A stretch of DNA of 64,000 bases, taken from assembly GCF_020866965.1 (NCBI RefSeq), contig NZ_JAJATX010000004.1:92690-156689 (forward strand), in the 5' to 3' direction. Under the pieces are notes generated by a model. That model saw only the letters and a program-made list of their open reading frames with translations. It was not told where the DNA came from and ran no database searches. Position 1 is the stretch's first letter. Every line of letters starts with the position of its first letter. Shown in pieces: positions 29,186 to 37,270 of the stretch. A program made the position numbers and the translations under genes. This DNA comes from Microvirga roseola (GTDB lineage: Bacteria; Pseudomonadota; Alphaproteobacteria; Rhizobiales; Beijerinckiaceae).

Positions 29186-31093
29186 TCAGGCCCGGGCCTG
29201 CTGCGCCATGTCCTGGCCGAGCGCTTCGAAGACCTTGGTCACAATGCCCACGGCATCGAGACCGGCCTTGGCGTACATCCGCTCCGGCTTGTCCTGGTCG
29301 ATATAGGTGTCGGGCAGGATCATCGAGCGAACCTTGAGGGTGCCGCCGTCGAGCGCGCCTTTGTCCGAGAGAAGCTGCAGAACGAAAGAGCCGAAGCCGC
29401 CGACGGAGCCTTCCTCGATGGTGATGAGCACCTCGTGCTGGCGGGCGAGCTGCAGGATCATCTCCTCGTCCAGAGGCTTGGCGAAGCGGGCATCCGCCAC
29501 GGTGGTGGAGAGGCCCCGCGCCTCCAGCTCTTCCGCCGCCTTCAGGGCTTCGGAGAGGCGTGTGCCGAGCGACAGGATCGCGATGCGGCTGCCCTCGCGG
29601 ACGATGCGTCCCTTGCCGATGGGAAGCGGCACGCCTTTCTCGGGCATGTCGACGCCGACGCCTTCGCCGCGCGGATAGCGGAAGGCGATGGGACCGTCGT
29701 TGTAGGCCGCGGCCGTCGCGACCATGTGGACGAGCTCCGCCTCGTCGGCGGCGGCCATCACCACCATGTTCGGCAGGCAGCCGAGATAGGCGATGTCGAA
29801 GGAGCCTGCATGGGTAGGCCCGTCCGCGCCCACAAGGCCTGCGCGGTCCAGCGCAAAGCGCACCGGCAGGTTCTGGATCGCCACGTCGTGCACGACCTGG
29901 TCGTAGGCGCGCTGCAGGAAGGTGGAATAGATTGCGCAGAACGGCTTGTAACCTTCCGTCGCCATGCCGGCGGCAAAGGTCACCGCATGCTGCTCGGCAA
30001 TGCCGACATCGAAGGTGCGCGCCGGGAACTCCTTGGAGAAGTGGTCGATGCCCGTGCCGGAGGGCATGGCCGCCGTGATCGCTACGATCTTGTCGTCGGC
30101 CTGCGCCTCCTTGATGAGGCTCTCGCCGAAGACCTTGGTGTAGGCGGGCGCATTGGCTTTCGCCTTGGTCTGGGCTCCCGTGATTACGTCGAAGGTGACG
30201 ACGCCGTGATACTTGTCGGGCGCAGCTTCCGCCGGCGCGTAGCCCTTGCCCTTCTGCGTCACGACATGGACGAGGATCGGGCCCGTTTCCGTGTCCCTGA
30301 CATTCTTCAGGATCGGCAGCAGGTAGTCGAGGTTGTGTCCGTCGATGGGGCCGACATAGTAGAAGCCCAGCTCCTCGAACATGGTGCCGCCGGTCCAGAA
30401 CCCGCGGGCGAACTCCTCGGCGCGCTGGGCCTTCTCATAGAAGAATTTCGGCAGCTTCTTCGCCAGCTGCTTGGCGGTCTCGCGGATGCCGCGATAGGTG
30501 CCGCCCGAGACCAGGCGGGCGAGGTAGGACGACATGGCGCCGGTGGGCGGCGCAATCGACATGTCGTTGTCGTTGAGGATGACGATAAGGCGCGAATGCA
30601 TGGCGCCGGCATTGTTCATGGCCTCATAGGCCATGCCGGCGGACATCGCCCCGTCGCCGATCACGGCGATCACGTTGTTCTGCTTGCCCTCCAGGTCCCG
30701 CGCCACGGCCATGCCGAGCCCGGCCGAGATCGAGGTGGAGGAATGGGCTGCGCCGAAGGGGTCGTACTCGCTCTCAGCGCGCTTGGTGAAACCCGATAGC
30801 CCGTCTGCCTGGCGCAGCGTGCGGATCCGGTCGCGCCGGCCGGTGAGGATCTTGTGCGGATAGGCCTGGTGTCCCACGTCCCAGATCACCCGGTCGCGGG
30901 GCGTATCGAAGACGTAATGAAGCGCCACCGTCAGCTCGACGACGCCCAGCCCTGCGCCCAGGTGCCCGCCCGTGACGGACACGGCGCTGATCGTCTCGGA
31001 GCGCAGCTCGTCCGCCACCTGCTTGAGCTGATTTTCGGGAAGCTGACGGAGATCTTCCGGGATCTTGATGGTGTCGAGGAGAGGTGTGGACAA
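29186..31093 (-). CDS. dxs: 1-deoxy-D-xylulose-5-phosphate synthase
   Basis: First enzyme of the non-mevalonate isoprenoid pathway, joining pyruvate and glyceraldehyde 3-phosphate with thiamine diphosphate. The 635-residue protein matches along its full length: [58 protein letters not shown], the ThDP motif [18 protein letters not shown] and [18 protein letters not shown] with the catalytic Glu and His. It starts with TTG at 31093 (preceded by GAGAG), the only start that gives the conserved N-terminus. It lies between xseB and tlyA. Confidence 0.97.
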   Translation of the reverse strand: MSTPLLDTIKIPEDLRQLPENQLKQVADELRSETISAVSVTGGHLGAGLGVVELTVALHYVFDTPRDRVIWDVGHQAYPHKILTGRRDRIRTLRQADGLSGFTKRAESEYDPFGAAHSSTSISAGLGMAVARDLEGKQNNVIAVIGDGAMSAGMAYEAMNNAGAMHSRLIVILNDNDMSIAPPTGAMSSYLARLVSGGTYRGIRETAKQLAKKLPKFFYEKAQRAEEFARGFWTGGTMFEELGFYYVGPIDGHNLDYLLPILKNVRDTETGPILVHVVTQKGKGYAPAEAAPDKYHGVVTFDVITGAQTKAKANAPAYTKVFGESLIKEAQADDKIVAITAAMPSGTGIDHFSKEFPARTFDVGIAEQHAVTFAAGMATEGYKPFCAIYSTFLQRAYDQVVHDVAIQNLPVRFALDRAGLVGADGPTHAGSFDIAYLGCLPNMVVMAAADEAELVHMVATAAAYNDGPIAFRYPRGEGVGVDMPEKGVPLPIGKGRIVREGSRIAILSLGTRLSEALKAAEELEARGLSTTVADARFAKPLDEEMILQLARQHEVLITIEEGSVGGFGSFVLQLLSDKGALDGGTLKVRSMILPDTYIDQDKPERMYAKAGLDAVGIVTKVFEALGQDMAQQARA

Positions 31094-31195
31094 ATTGCTC
31101 TCGCCAGGCGCTCGCAGGGATCTGATCTAGTGCAGATAGGGTCTCACGGGGGCCGGGTCAAACGCAGGGTTCAGCATTCCCTTGAGAAAGCTCGA

Positions 31196-31444
31196 CTATT
31201 CCCCGACACCAAGCGGAGCCGTTCCGGAGGCCTGGCCGTCCGGGCCGACGGTGATCTTCTCGATTCGGGCCTCGGCCTTTTTCAGAAGCTGCTCGCAATG
31301 CTTCTTCAGGGCTTCCCCGCGCTCGTAGATCGCAATCGAGTCCTCGAGGGGCACATCCCCGCGCTCCAGGCGGCGCACGATCTCCTCCAGCTCGGCCAGG
31401 GCCTTCTCGAAGGGGAGCGTCTTGATGGAAGTGGTATCGGTCAT
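31196..31444 (-). CDS. xseB: Exodeoxyribonuclease VII small subunit
   Basis: Small, helical subunit of exonuclease VII, which degrades single-stranded DNA together with XseA. The 82-residue sequence has the family core [40 protein letters not shown] and [11 protein letters not shown]. It is followed by dxs 102 bases later and preceded by the DUF2339 gene. Association of xseB with dxs and tlyA is usual in the Hyphomicrobiales. The large subunit is not in this window. Confidence 0.95.
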   Translation of the reverse strand: MTDTTSIKTLPFEKALAELEEIVRRLERGDVPLEDSIAIYERGEALKKHCEQLLKKAEARIEKITVGPDGQASGTAPLGVGE

Positions 31445-31472
31445 GGAGCTATCCGCCAGTGATTTCGTTGCT

Positions 31473-31497
31473 CCGCCCTCTCACGGTGAGAGGGCGG
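31473..31497 (-). other. 11-bp inverted repeat over the DUF2339 stop codon
   Basis: CCGCCCTCTCA / TGAGAGGGCGG with a 3-base loop, spanning the end of the DUF2339 gene just before xseB. No T run follows in the transcribed direction, so attenuation or transcript stabilisation is more likely than full termination. Confidence 0.5.
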
Positions 31498-34174
31498 CAT
31501 GGCTCGGTCGTTGCGCGAGGAGCCTTTGATAGACCAGACCGATGCCGATGAGAACAAGCCCGAGGCCGATAAATGACAGGGCCCGCATCACCCCTTCCAG
31601 GTTGGCCAGGTCGATGATGAAGACCTTGAGCACGGCGAGCACGAGATAGACCGCCGAGGCGAGGCGGGCGAAGCGGTTGCCGCGGAGAAGCCCGAAGCCG
31701 AGAAGGGCTATTCCGGTGACGAGCAGCGCTACGGAGTATCCCCACTGCTCGCCTTGGGTGAAGCCGCGCCACAGGCCTGGCTCCGGCCCCTGGAAGAACA
31801 GCCGGATTTCCAGCGCCACAAAGCCTGAGAACAACAGCAGGCTCAGGACGGCTGAGGACAGGGAATAAAAGCGAGGCCGCGCCTCCCGCTCGACCAGGGC
31901 GAGAGCGCCTGCCAGGAGGGACGGCATCAGATAGGCGAGGATCAGGACGTTGAAGAACGTGCCGCCGGAGATCTCGTCGTTCCCGAACAGCGGGTTCTCC
32001 ACAATCAGGAGGCCGCCGGCGCAGAGGGCGAGCGACAGGAGTTTGAAGATCAGCGAGCCCCAGCGATAGACCGGATCGGCCCTGCGCAGGTCCAGCCGTG
32101 TCAGGAGGATCGCGAAGACGAGGCTTTCTGTCGCAATGAGCCCGACCTCCAGGAGATCGGTCGTGGCAGCGAGCGGGTCTCCCATCCAGAGCACGTGGCG
32201 GATCTCGAAGAAGATCAGGAACGCCCCAAAGACGATGCTCAGGCTCTCGGCGAGCCGGACGATCCGATCGCGCCCGGTCCGCTCCATCAGGCGGCTGGCG
32301 AGGAGGAACGAGAGGGCCGGGACGCCGTAGCCCCAGAGCAGCCAGTTGAACAGGAGGGGGCCCGGGTCGCCGCCCACGATGGTGGGGTCCCAGATCAGCC
32401 GTCCCAGGATGACGAGGCCGATAGCGCCGACCGCGTAGCGGAGGGCCGGAATGGCGACCCGATCCGCGATCCAGGCCGTACCCAGAGCCGTCAGGGCGAA
32501 GGCGACGGTGAGCATGCCTCTGTCGAGTGCGAAGGTCAGGCCCAGGGACAGGGCGGCCAGGACCGCCGAGGCCGTTGCGCCGAGCGCCAGATGGGCGGAC
32601 GGTCCGTTTTCGCCCTGTCGGCGCGCAAGCCAGCTGGTGGCGGTGACGAAGGCGAGGGCGAGCCCCCCGGCGACGAGGGAGAAGGACAGGCTGCGCTCGA
32701 ATTCCGCGATCCGCCAGTAGGAAGCCACCAATGCGAGAAGCGGGCCAGTCGTGGCTGCGCCGACGTACCAGGCGGCGGCAGGCAGGCGGAGGTGGGGCGA
32801 GCGCGCCAGCCGGAGCAGCGAAATACCGGCGATGATGGGCGGAAGCGCGAAGGCAACGGCCAGATAGAGCCCGAGGGAGTGGGGGCGGACCGCGAAAATA
32901 TCCCCGCTCTGGTAGAAGAGATTCTCGGGATTGCCGCCGATCTCCGCTTCGATGGGCCAGACCAGAAGGGTGCCGATGGCCGTCAGAGCCGCCCAGGCTG
33001 CGGCGGGTGCTGCCGGCGCGAAACGGATGCCGGTGGCGAGGAGAACAAGCGCGATGGCTGCGAGGAGGACCGGGCGTCCCTCTCCGGCCGCGATCGAAGC
33101 GGAGACGATGACCGCAGCGAGGGCAAAGGCGAGCAGAACGGCGCTCGCGGCCCAATCGGTCCGGGCTTCCGGGTCGGGAACATGGCGGTAGGGCTCGGCT
33201 CCCAGGAAGAATGCGGCCAGAGCCGTCTGGAGCACCAGGTGCACCATGGCCGGCATCACGTCCGACGGCTCCATGAGGAAGACCGGCAGGGCCCAGATCA
33301 GCGCGCCGATGGCGGCGGCCAGGGCAAGCCTACGCCACAGGCGCAGCCGCGCGACGCCGTAGGCGGGGAGCACCACGAAGGCGAGATAGATCACGAGCGC
33401 CCAGGGCTGCGGTTTGTCCGACGACACGAGAAGCGGGCTTGCCATCGCGGCAAGCAGGCCGAGTGCGGCCAGTGCGGGCCCGTGCAGCATGGCGGCGATC
33501 ATCGTCAGTACGGCGATGACGCCCAGAAGCACGAAGGCCGTCGCAGGGCCGATCAGGCTGTAGAGCGCATAAGCCGCATAGGCCGAGGCGAAGGCGGTGC
33601 AGGTCCCGGCCGCCGTGAGGATGCTCGGCACATTGGCGTTGGGAATGCCCGGCAGGGCGAAGCTGCGTTCGCGGCGGCGCAGCCACTCGCCCGCGCCGAT
33701 CAGGGCCAGCGCAAACAGCCCGCCGAGGGCGATGCGGGTCGCGGGGCTCAGCAGGTTCTGCTCGATGGAGTACCGGACGAGGAAAATCCCGCCGAGCGCC
33801 AGCGCTACGCCGCCGACCCAGATCGCCCAGCGGGAGCCTATCGTCTCCTCGAGATCCTGCCTGTCCCGGACGGGCCGGGCCGCAGCGGCCGGGATGACCG
33901 GAACGGGGGCAGTTGTCTGGGCTATCGGTTCCGGGGTTGGGGGCGGGGATGCTTCAGGCGCGATGGGCTCTTCGTCCAGGATTTCAGGGGATGATGCTTG
34001 GGCCGCTGGTGGAGCATCTCGGGTGGCCTGTTCCCTGATGGCCCGCAGCTCGCTTTCCAGGACGGCGAGGCGGCGACTCAGAACATCGAGCCGGCTTCGC
34101 GCCGACAGGCCGAGCACGAGGCCCGCAATTGCACAGATCGGAATGCCGAGAGCCAGCAGAGCGAGCAGCACCAT
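31481..34174 (-). CDS. DUF2339 polytopic membrane protein
   Basis: An 897-residue inner-membrane protein with an N-terminal helix, a short coiled-coil segment (RSRLDVLSRRLAVLESELRAI), a Pro/Glu-rich linker (residues about 50-110) and then more than 20 closely spaced hydrophobic helices. The first long domain begins ETIGSRWAIWVGGVALALGG, typical of DUF2339. Function is not known; the family is large and conserved across proteobacteria. The ATG at 34174 is the first Met before the hydrophobic N-terminus; the frame runs further 5' into the phosphatase gene. It heads the xseB-dxs-tlyA run. Confidence 0.87.
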   Translation of the reverse strand: MVLLALLALGIPICAIAGLVLGLSARSRLDVLSRRLAVLESELRAIREQATRDAPPAAQASSPEILDEEPIAPEASPPPTPEPIAQTTAPVPVIPAAAARPVRDRQDLEETIGSRWAIWVGGVALALGGIFLVRYSIEQNLLSPATRIALGGLFALALIGAGEWLRRRERSFALPGIPNANVPSILTAAGTCTAFASAYAAYALYSLIGPATAFVLLGVIAVLTMIAAMLHGPALAALGLLAAMASPLLVSSDKPQPWALVIYLAFVVLPAYGVARLRLWRRLALAAAIGALIWALPVFLMEPSDVMPAMVHLVLQTALAAFFLGAEPYRHVPDPEARTDWAASAVLLAFALAAVIVSASIAAGEGRPVLLAAIALVLLATGIRFAPAAPAAAWAALTAIGTLLVWPIEAEIGGNPENLFYQSGDIFAVRPHSLGLYLAVAFALPPIIAGISLLRLARSPHLRLPAAAWYVGAATTGPLLALVASYWRIAEFERSLSFSLVAGGLALAFVTATSWLARRQGENGPSAHLALGATASAVLAALSLGLTFALDRGMLTVAFALTALGTAWIADRVAIPALRYAVGAIGLVILGRLIWDPTIVGGDPGPLLFNWLLWGYGVPALSFLLASRLMERTGRDRIVRLAESLSIVFGAFLIFFEIRHVLWMGDPLAATTDLLEVGLIATESLVFAILLTRLDLRRADPVYRWGSLIFKLLSLALCAGGLLIVENPLFGNDEISGGTFFNVLILAYLMPSLLAGALALVEREARPRFYSLSSAVLSLLLFSGFVALEIRLFFQGPEPGLWRGFTQGEQWGYSVALLVTGIALLGFGLLRGNRFARLASAVYLVLAVLKVFIIDLANLEGVMRALSFIGLGLVLIGIGLVYQRLLAQRPSHAALSP

Positions 34175-34232
34175 GTCCAAGAAGAAGCCCTCAGGTTCAC
34201 GCCAGGGGCCAAAGCCGCTCCGAGGGAATCGG

Positions 34233-34751
34233 CTAGTCCCTGTTAACCTGTAACATGAAGGGCGTGCCCTCCATAGCCTCCGCGCCCCGGCCGATGGCGC
34301 GGATGGAATCGACCATCCTGCCCCGGCGTCCGAGGATGTCGTCGGCGAGCGCAACGAAGCGGGCGTTCGGCGTGGCCGAGGGGGATGCCTGGCGCAGGGC
34401 GCGGGCGATCTCGGCCTCGTCCCGCTCGGGCGTCAGCGCGCAGGCCGCAATATAGGCGGCTGCCGTCGAGCGGCTGATGCCCGCCCAGCAATGGATGACA
34501 AGGGGACTTTCGCGGCCCCAAAGCCGCACGAAGGCGAGGAGCTGCTCGATATGCTCGGCCCCCGGCAGGATGTGCCCGTCCAAAGGCTCCACGATGTCGC
34601 TGACCCCGATGAAGAGGTGGCGGTCCGCCGTGATGGTGGCAGGCCTTTCGACCGCAGACCCCGTATTGATGAGGGTCACCACATGGCTGGCGCGGGTCTC
34701 CGCCACGGTGTCGTGCAGGCGGGAGAGGGGGCAGACGTGCAGGGTCGGCAT
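34233..34751 (-). CDS. Tyrosine phosphatase-like protein
   Basis: A 172-residue protein with the cysteine-phosphatase loop HCWAGISRST (Cys and Arg of Cx5R both present) preceded by FVRLWGRESPLVI and a conserved upstream Asp region (DIVEPLDGHILPG). This places it in the protein-tyrosine/dual-specificity phosphatase superfamily. Natural substrate is not known. The ATG at 34751 (MPTLHVCPLSRL) is 50 bases after the HD-hydrolase stop, so it is probably the last gene of the PaiB-AAC-Tag-HD cluster. Confidence 0.83.
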   Translation of the reverse strand: MPTLHVCPLSRLHDTVAETRASHVVTLINTGSAVERPATITADRHLFIGVSDIVEPLDGHILPGAEHIEQLLAFVRLWGRESPLVIHCWAGISRSTAAAYIAACALTPERDEAEIARALRQASPSATPNARFVALADDILGRRGRMVDSIRAIGRGAEAMEGTPFMLQVNRD

Positions 34752-34801
34752 GGGCTTGATCTCCGCTTGCGGTGGGGCAGCCTTACACGATTCGGGCGGT
34801 C

Positions 34802-35395
34802 TCAATGAGACAGCGCGGCTGTGACGTGATCCCGGTAGCGCTCCTCCGCCTTCGCCACGGGCCAGGGATCGAGGAAATCCTGGATCGCGCGGGGCAGGGG
34901 CTTGGGGCGGCCGAAGAACTTGACCGCCTCTTCCCGTCCGAAGCCGGCGAGGTTCGTCGCTTCGAGAAAGGCCGCCTGCCGGTCCGCGCGCTTGATGAAG
35001 CGCTTGAGGGCGGCTGTCGGTTCGGCGGGCAGGCCGAAATGCAGGTGGATCGCGCCGAGCAGGCGCGCCTCGATGGTCTTGTAGGCATCCCCGATCACCG
35101 CCTTGAAGGGCGAGATGATGTCGCCGATCACGTATTCGGGCGCATCGTGCAGCAACACCGCAAGCCGCGCGGGGCGGGTCATGCCGGGGTCGAGATGATC
35201 CGCAATCGCCTCCACCAGCAGGCTGTGCTGCGCCACGGAAAAGATATGCGCGCCTTCCGTCTGCCCGTTCCAGCGGGCGACGCGGGCAAGCCCGTGGGCG
35301 ATGTCGTCGAGCTCGACGTCGAGAGGCGAGGGATCGAGGAGATTGAGGCGCCGGCCCGAGAGCATGCGCTGCCAGACGCGAGGCTCCTTGGCCAT
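34802..35395 (-). CDS. HD-domain phosphohydrolase
   Basis: A 197-residue metal-dependent hydrolase with the HD signature: His in SVAQHSLLV, the HD pair in AVLLHDAPEYVIGD, and later Asp in FIKRADRQAAFLE. The pattern is close to YfbR-like 5'-nucleotidases and to HD proteins often annotated as hydrolases, but nucleotide specificity cannot be confirmed. Its ATG directly abuts the Tag stop codon (TAGATG), so translation is probably coupled to tag. Confidence 0.87.
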   Translation of the reverse strand: MAKEPRVWQRMLSGRRLNLLDPSPLDVELDDIAHGLARVARWNGQTEGAHIFSVAQHSLLVEAIADHLDPGMTRPARLAVLLHDAPEYVIGDIISPFKAVIGDAYKTIEARLLGAIHLHFGLPAEPTAALKRFIKRADRQAAFLEATNLAGFGREEAVKFFGRPKPLPRAIQDFLDPWPVAKAEERYRDHVTAALSH

Positions 35396-36004
35396 CTATC
35401 GGGCCTCGGCGAGGGCGGCGCATTCCGCGTGGCGATAGCAGCCGGTGAGATGATCGTTCGACATGCCGACCGCCTGCATGAAGGCATAGACGATAGTGGG
35501 GCCGACGAAGTTGAACCCTTCGGCCTTCAGGGCCTTGGAGATCTTCCGGGAGACATCGGTCTCCGTCGGCACGTCCCTGCGAGTCCTCGCATTGGTCTGG
35601 ACCGGCCTTCCGTCCACGAAGTCCCAGAGAAATTTCGAGAAGCCGCCGCGCTCCTGAATCGCCAGCCAGACGCGCGCGCCCGCAATCGTCGCCTCGATCT
35701 TGGCGCGGTTCCTCACGATGCCGGAATCGAGCATCAGCGCCTCGACCTGCGCCTGGTCGAATCGGGCGATCACCGCGGGCTCGAAGCCGGCGAAGGCGCG
35801 GCGGAAGTTCTCGCGCTTGCGCAGGATCGTGATCCAGGAGAGGCCGGCCTGAAACCCGTCGAGGATGAGCTTCTCGAAGAGCGCCCGGTCGTCGAATTCC
35901 GGCACGCCCCATTCGGTGTCGTGATAGGCGACATAGAGCGGGTCCGTGCCGGGCCACCGGCAGCGGGCCCTCTGGTCGGGATGAAGGATCAGTCCGTCGG
36001 TCAT
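35396..36004 (-). CDS. tag: DNA-3-methyladenine glycosylase I
   Basis: Base-excision repair enzyme that removes 3-methyladenine. The 202-residue protein has RCRWPGTDPLYVAYHDTEWG with the first zinc-ligand Cys, the GFQAGLSWITILRKRENFRRAF core, and the C-terminal DHLTGCYRHAEC region holding the remaining His/Cys zinc ligands. The ATG at 36004 gives the family N-terminus; homology does not extend into the upstream open frame. Its stop abuts the HD-hydrolase start. Confidence 0.95.
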   Translation of the reverse strand: MTDGLILHPDQRARCRWPGTDPLYVAYHDTEWGVPEFDDRALFEKLILDGFQAGLSWITILRKRENFRRAFAGFEPAVIARFDQAQVEALMLDSGIVRNRAKIEATIAGARVWLAIQERGGFSKFLWDFVDGRPVQTNARTRRDVPTETDVSRKISKALKAEGFNFVGPTIVYAFMQAVGMSNDHLTGCYRHAECAALAEAR

Positions 36005-36062
36005 GGCCACCTGTGTAGCTGGGCCGTGCGCAAACGGAAAGATCCGCTCCTGACGGAATGCC

Positions 36063-36533
36063 TCAGGAGCCCGGCAGCAGCTTGCGGAAACAGACCACCC
36101 GTTCCGTCTCCTCGAAGCCGAGGGCGGCATGCATCTGCTGGGAGTCCCGGTTGTGCAGTTCCGTATCCGACGCCAGTTCCCGGCAGCCGAGTCTGACGGC
36201 CCATTCTTCCACGGCCCGGACCAGCAGCCGGGCGAGGCCCTGCTTCCGGAAGGCCGGCTGCACGTAGATGCCCTCGACAAACACCACCGGGGAGCTGGCG
36301 CAGCCATTCACGTAATCATGCCGCAGGGCAGCCTCGGCGAAGCCGGCGGCCACGCCGCCCGGCACCCGCGCCAGGAAGGCTCGCGCCTTCTCCGGTTCCC
36401 AGATCATGGCCTGGGACTCGGAGAGATGGTCCTGCTCCGGCGTCTCGGGCCACAAGGCCTGCCGCAGGGCGACCCATTCCGAAAGCGTCCGCCGCGCGCA
36501 GGGTTCGATCCAAGGCTTGCCGCTGTCACTCAC
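36063..36533 (-). CDS. AAC(6')-I-like aminoglycoside N-acetyltransferase (GNAT)
   Basis: A 156-residue GNAT protein whose pattern follows the chromosomal AAC(6')-I group (the Acinetobacter AAC(6')-Ig type): WVALRQALWPETPEQDHL, HDYVNGCASSPVVFVEGIYV, PAFRKQGLARLLVRAVEEWA with the acetyl-CoA loop RKQGLA, CRELASDTELHN and MHAALGFEETERVVCF. That group acetylates the 6' amine of aminoglycosides, though the native role of chromosomal members is unclear. The GTG at 36533 overlaps the paiB stop by eight bases (GTGAGTGA), so the two genes are coupled. Confidence 0.85.
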   Translation of the reverse strand: MSDSGKPWIEPCARRTLSEWVALRQALWPETPEQDHLSESQAMIWEPEKARAFLARVPGGVAAGFAEAALRHDYVNGCASSPVVFVEGIYVQPAFRKQGLARLLVRAVEEWAVRLGCRELASDTELHNRDSQQMHAALGFEETERVVCFRKLLPGS

Positions 36534-37173
36534 GGGGCACGGCCCCCTTGGCTTCGACCAAATCCGCCATCTGCCGGGCGGCATCGTCGTCCAGAAGCCG
36601 CAGGCCAGCGGAGACGCCCTGGCGGTCCGCCTCCGACCGGTTCTGGCTCACCTTCCACTTGCCTTCGATACGGGCGATCTCGATCTCCACGCCGACGATG
36701 CCCTTGAGCTGCGCGGCGACGAAGGCATCGGGTGCATCGCTCACGGCCCAGGGCGTCGGCTGCACGGCTTCCTGCCCAGCGGTCATCGTGGTGACCTGGC
36801 GCAGGATCCATGCGGGATCGTCAATCACCCGCAGACGCCCACGAGCCTGCACGATGGCGTAGTTCCAGGTCGGCACCACCTTGCCGTGCTCGCGCTTTGC
36901 CTCGTACCAGGAGGGCGTGATGTAGGTCTCCACCCCCTGGAAGACGACGAGCGCCTCCTGGGCGGAATCGAAGTCGCGCCATTGCGCGTTGGCCCGGGAG
37001 AGATGAGCCTTCAAGGTCCCCAGCGGCGAGGCGGAGGAGTCGAGCACGAAGGGTATCGGGTTCGCGGCCAGTCCCGTGCTCCCGACCGTCACGAGGAGCC
37101 CGAGCGGGTGAGCCCGGATCAAGTCGTGCTGGACCTCGAGGCGGTCTTCGCGGAAGTGCGGCGGCTGGTACAT
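36526..37173 (-). CDS. paiB: FMN-binding negative transcriptional regulator, PaiB family
   Basis: A 215-residue split-barrel flavin-binding protein of the PaiB type: MYQPPHFREDRLEVQHDLIR, HPLGLLVTVGSTGLAANPIP, LKAHLSRANAQWRDF, ALVVFQGVETYITPSWYEAK and VPTWNYAIVQARG. Bacillus PaiB acts with the acetyltransferase PaiA, but most family members are not characterised and a regulatory role is only by name. Here it is translationally coupled to an acetyltransferase of another GNAT group, which is an intriguing parallel to the paiAB pair. Confidence 0.93.
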   Translation of the reverse strand: MYQPPHFREDRLEVQHDLIRAHPLGLLVTVGSTGLAANPIPFVLDSSASPLGTLKAHLSRANAQWRDFDSAQEALVVFQGVETYITPSWYEAKREHGKVVPTWNYAIVQARGRLRVIDDPAWILRQVTTMTAGQEAVQPTPWAVSDAPDAFVAAQLKGIVGVEIEIARIEGKWKVSQNRSEADRQGVSAGLRLLDDDAARQMADLVEAKGAVPRE

Positions 37174-37270
37174 GGCGTTCCCGTCATCGGCGGAGCGGGA
37201 AAGCTAGCGGCAAGCGCCATGGTGCACCAATCAAAAATGCGGATGCCATGCATCACGGGGCATGAACGGA

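Noticed and set aside
29177-30799. Long plus-strand frame opposite dxs
   Set aside because: No protein-like features; dxs is full length and certain on the other strand.
32195-33994. Long plus-strand frame opposite the DUF2339 gene
   Set aside because: Gly/Arg/Glu-rich low-complexity translation opposite a membrane-protein gene, a typical antisense artefact.
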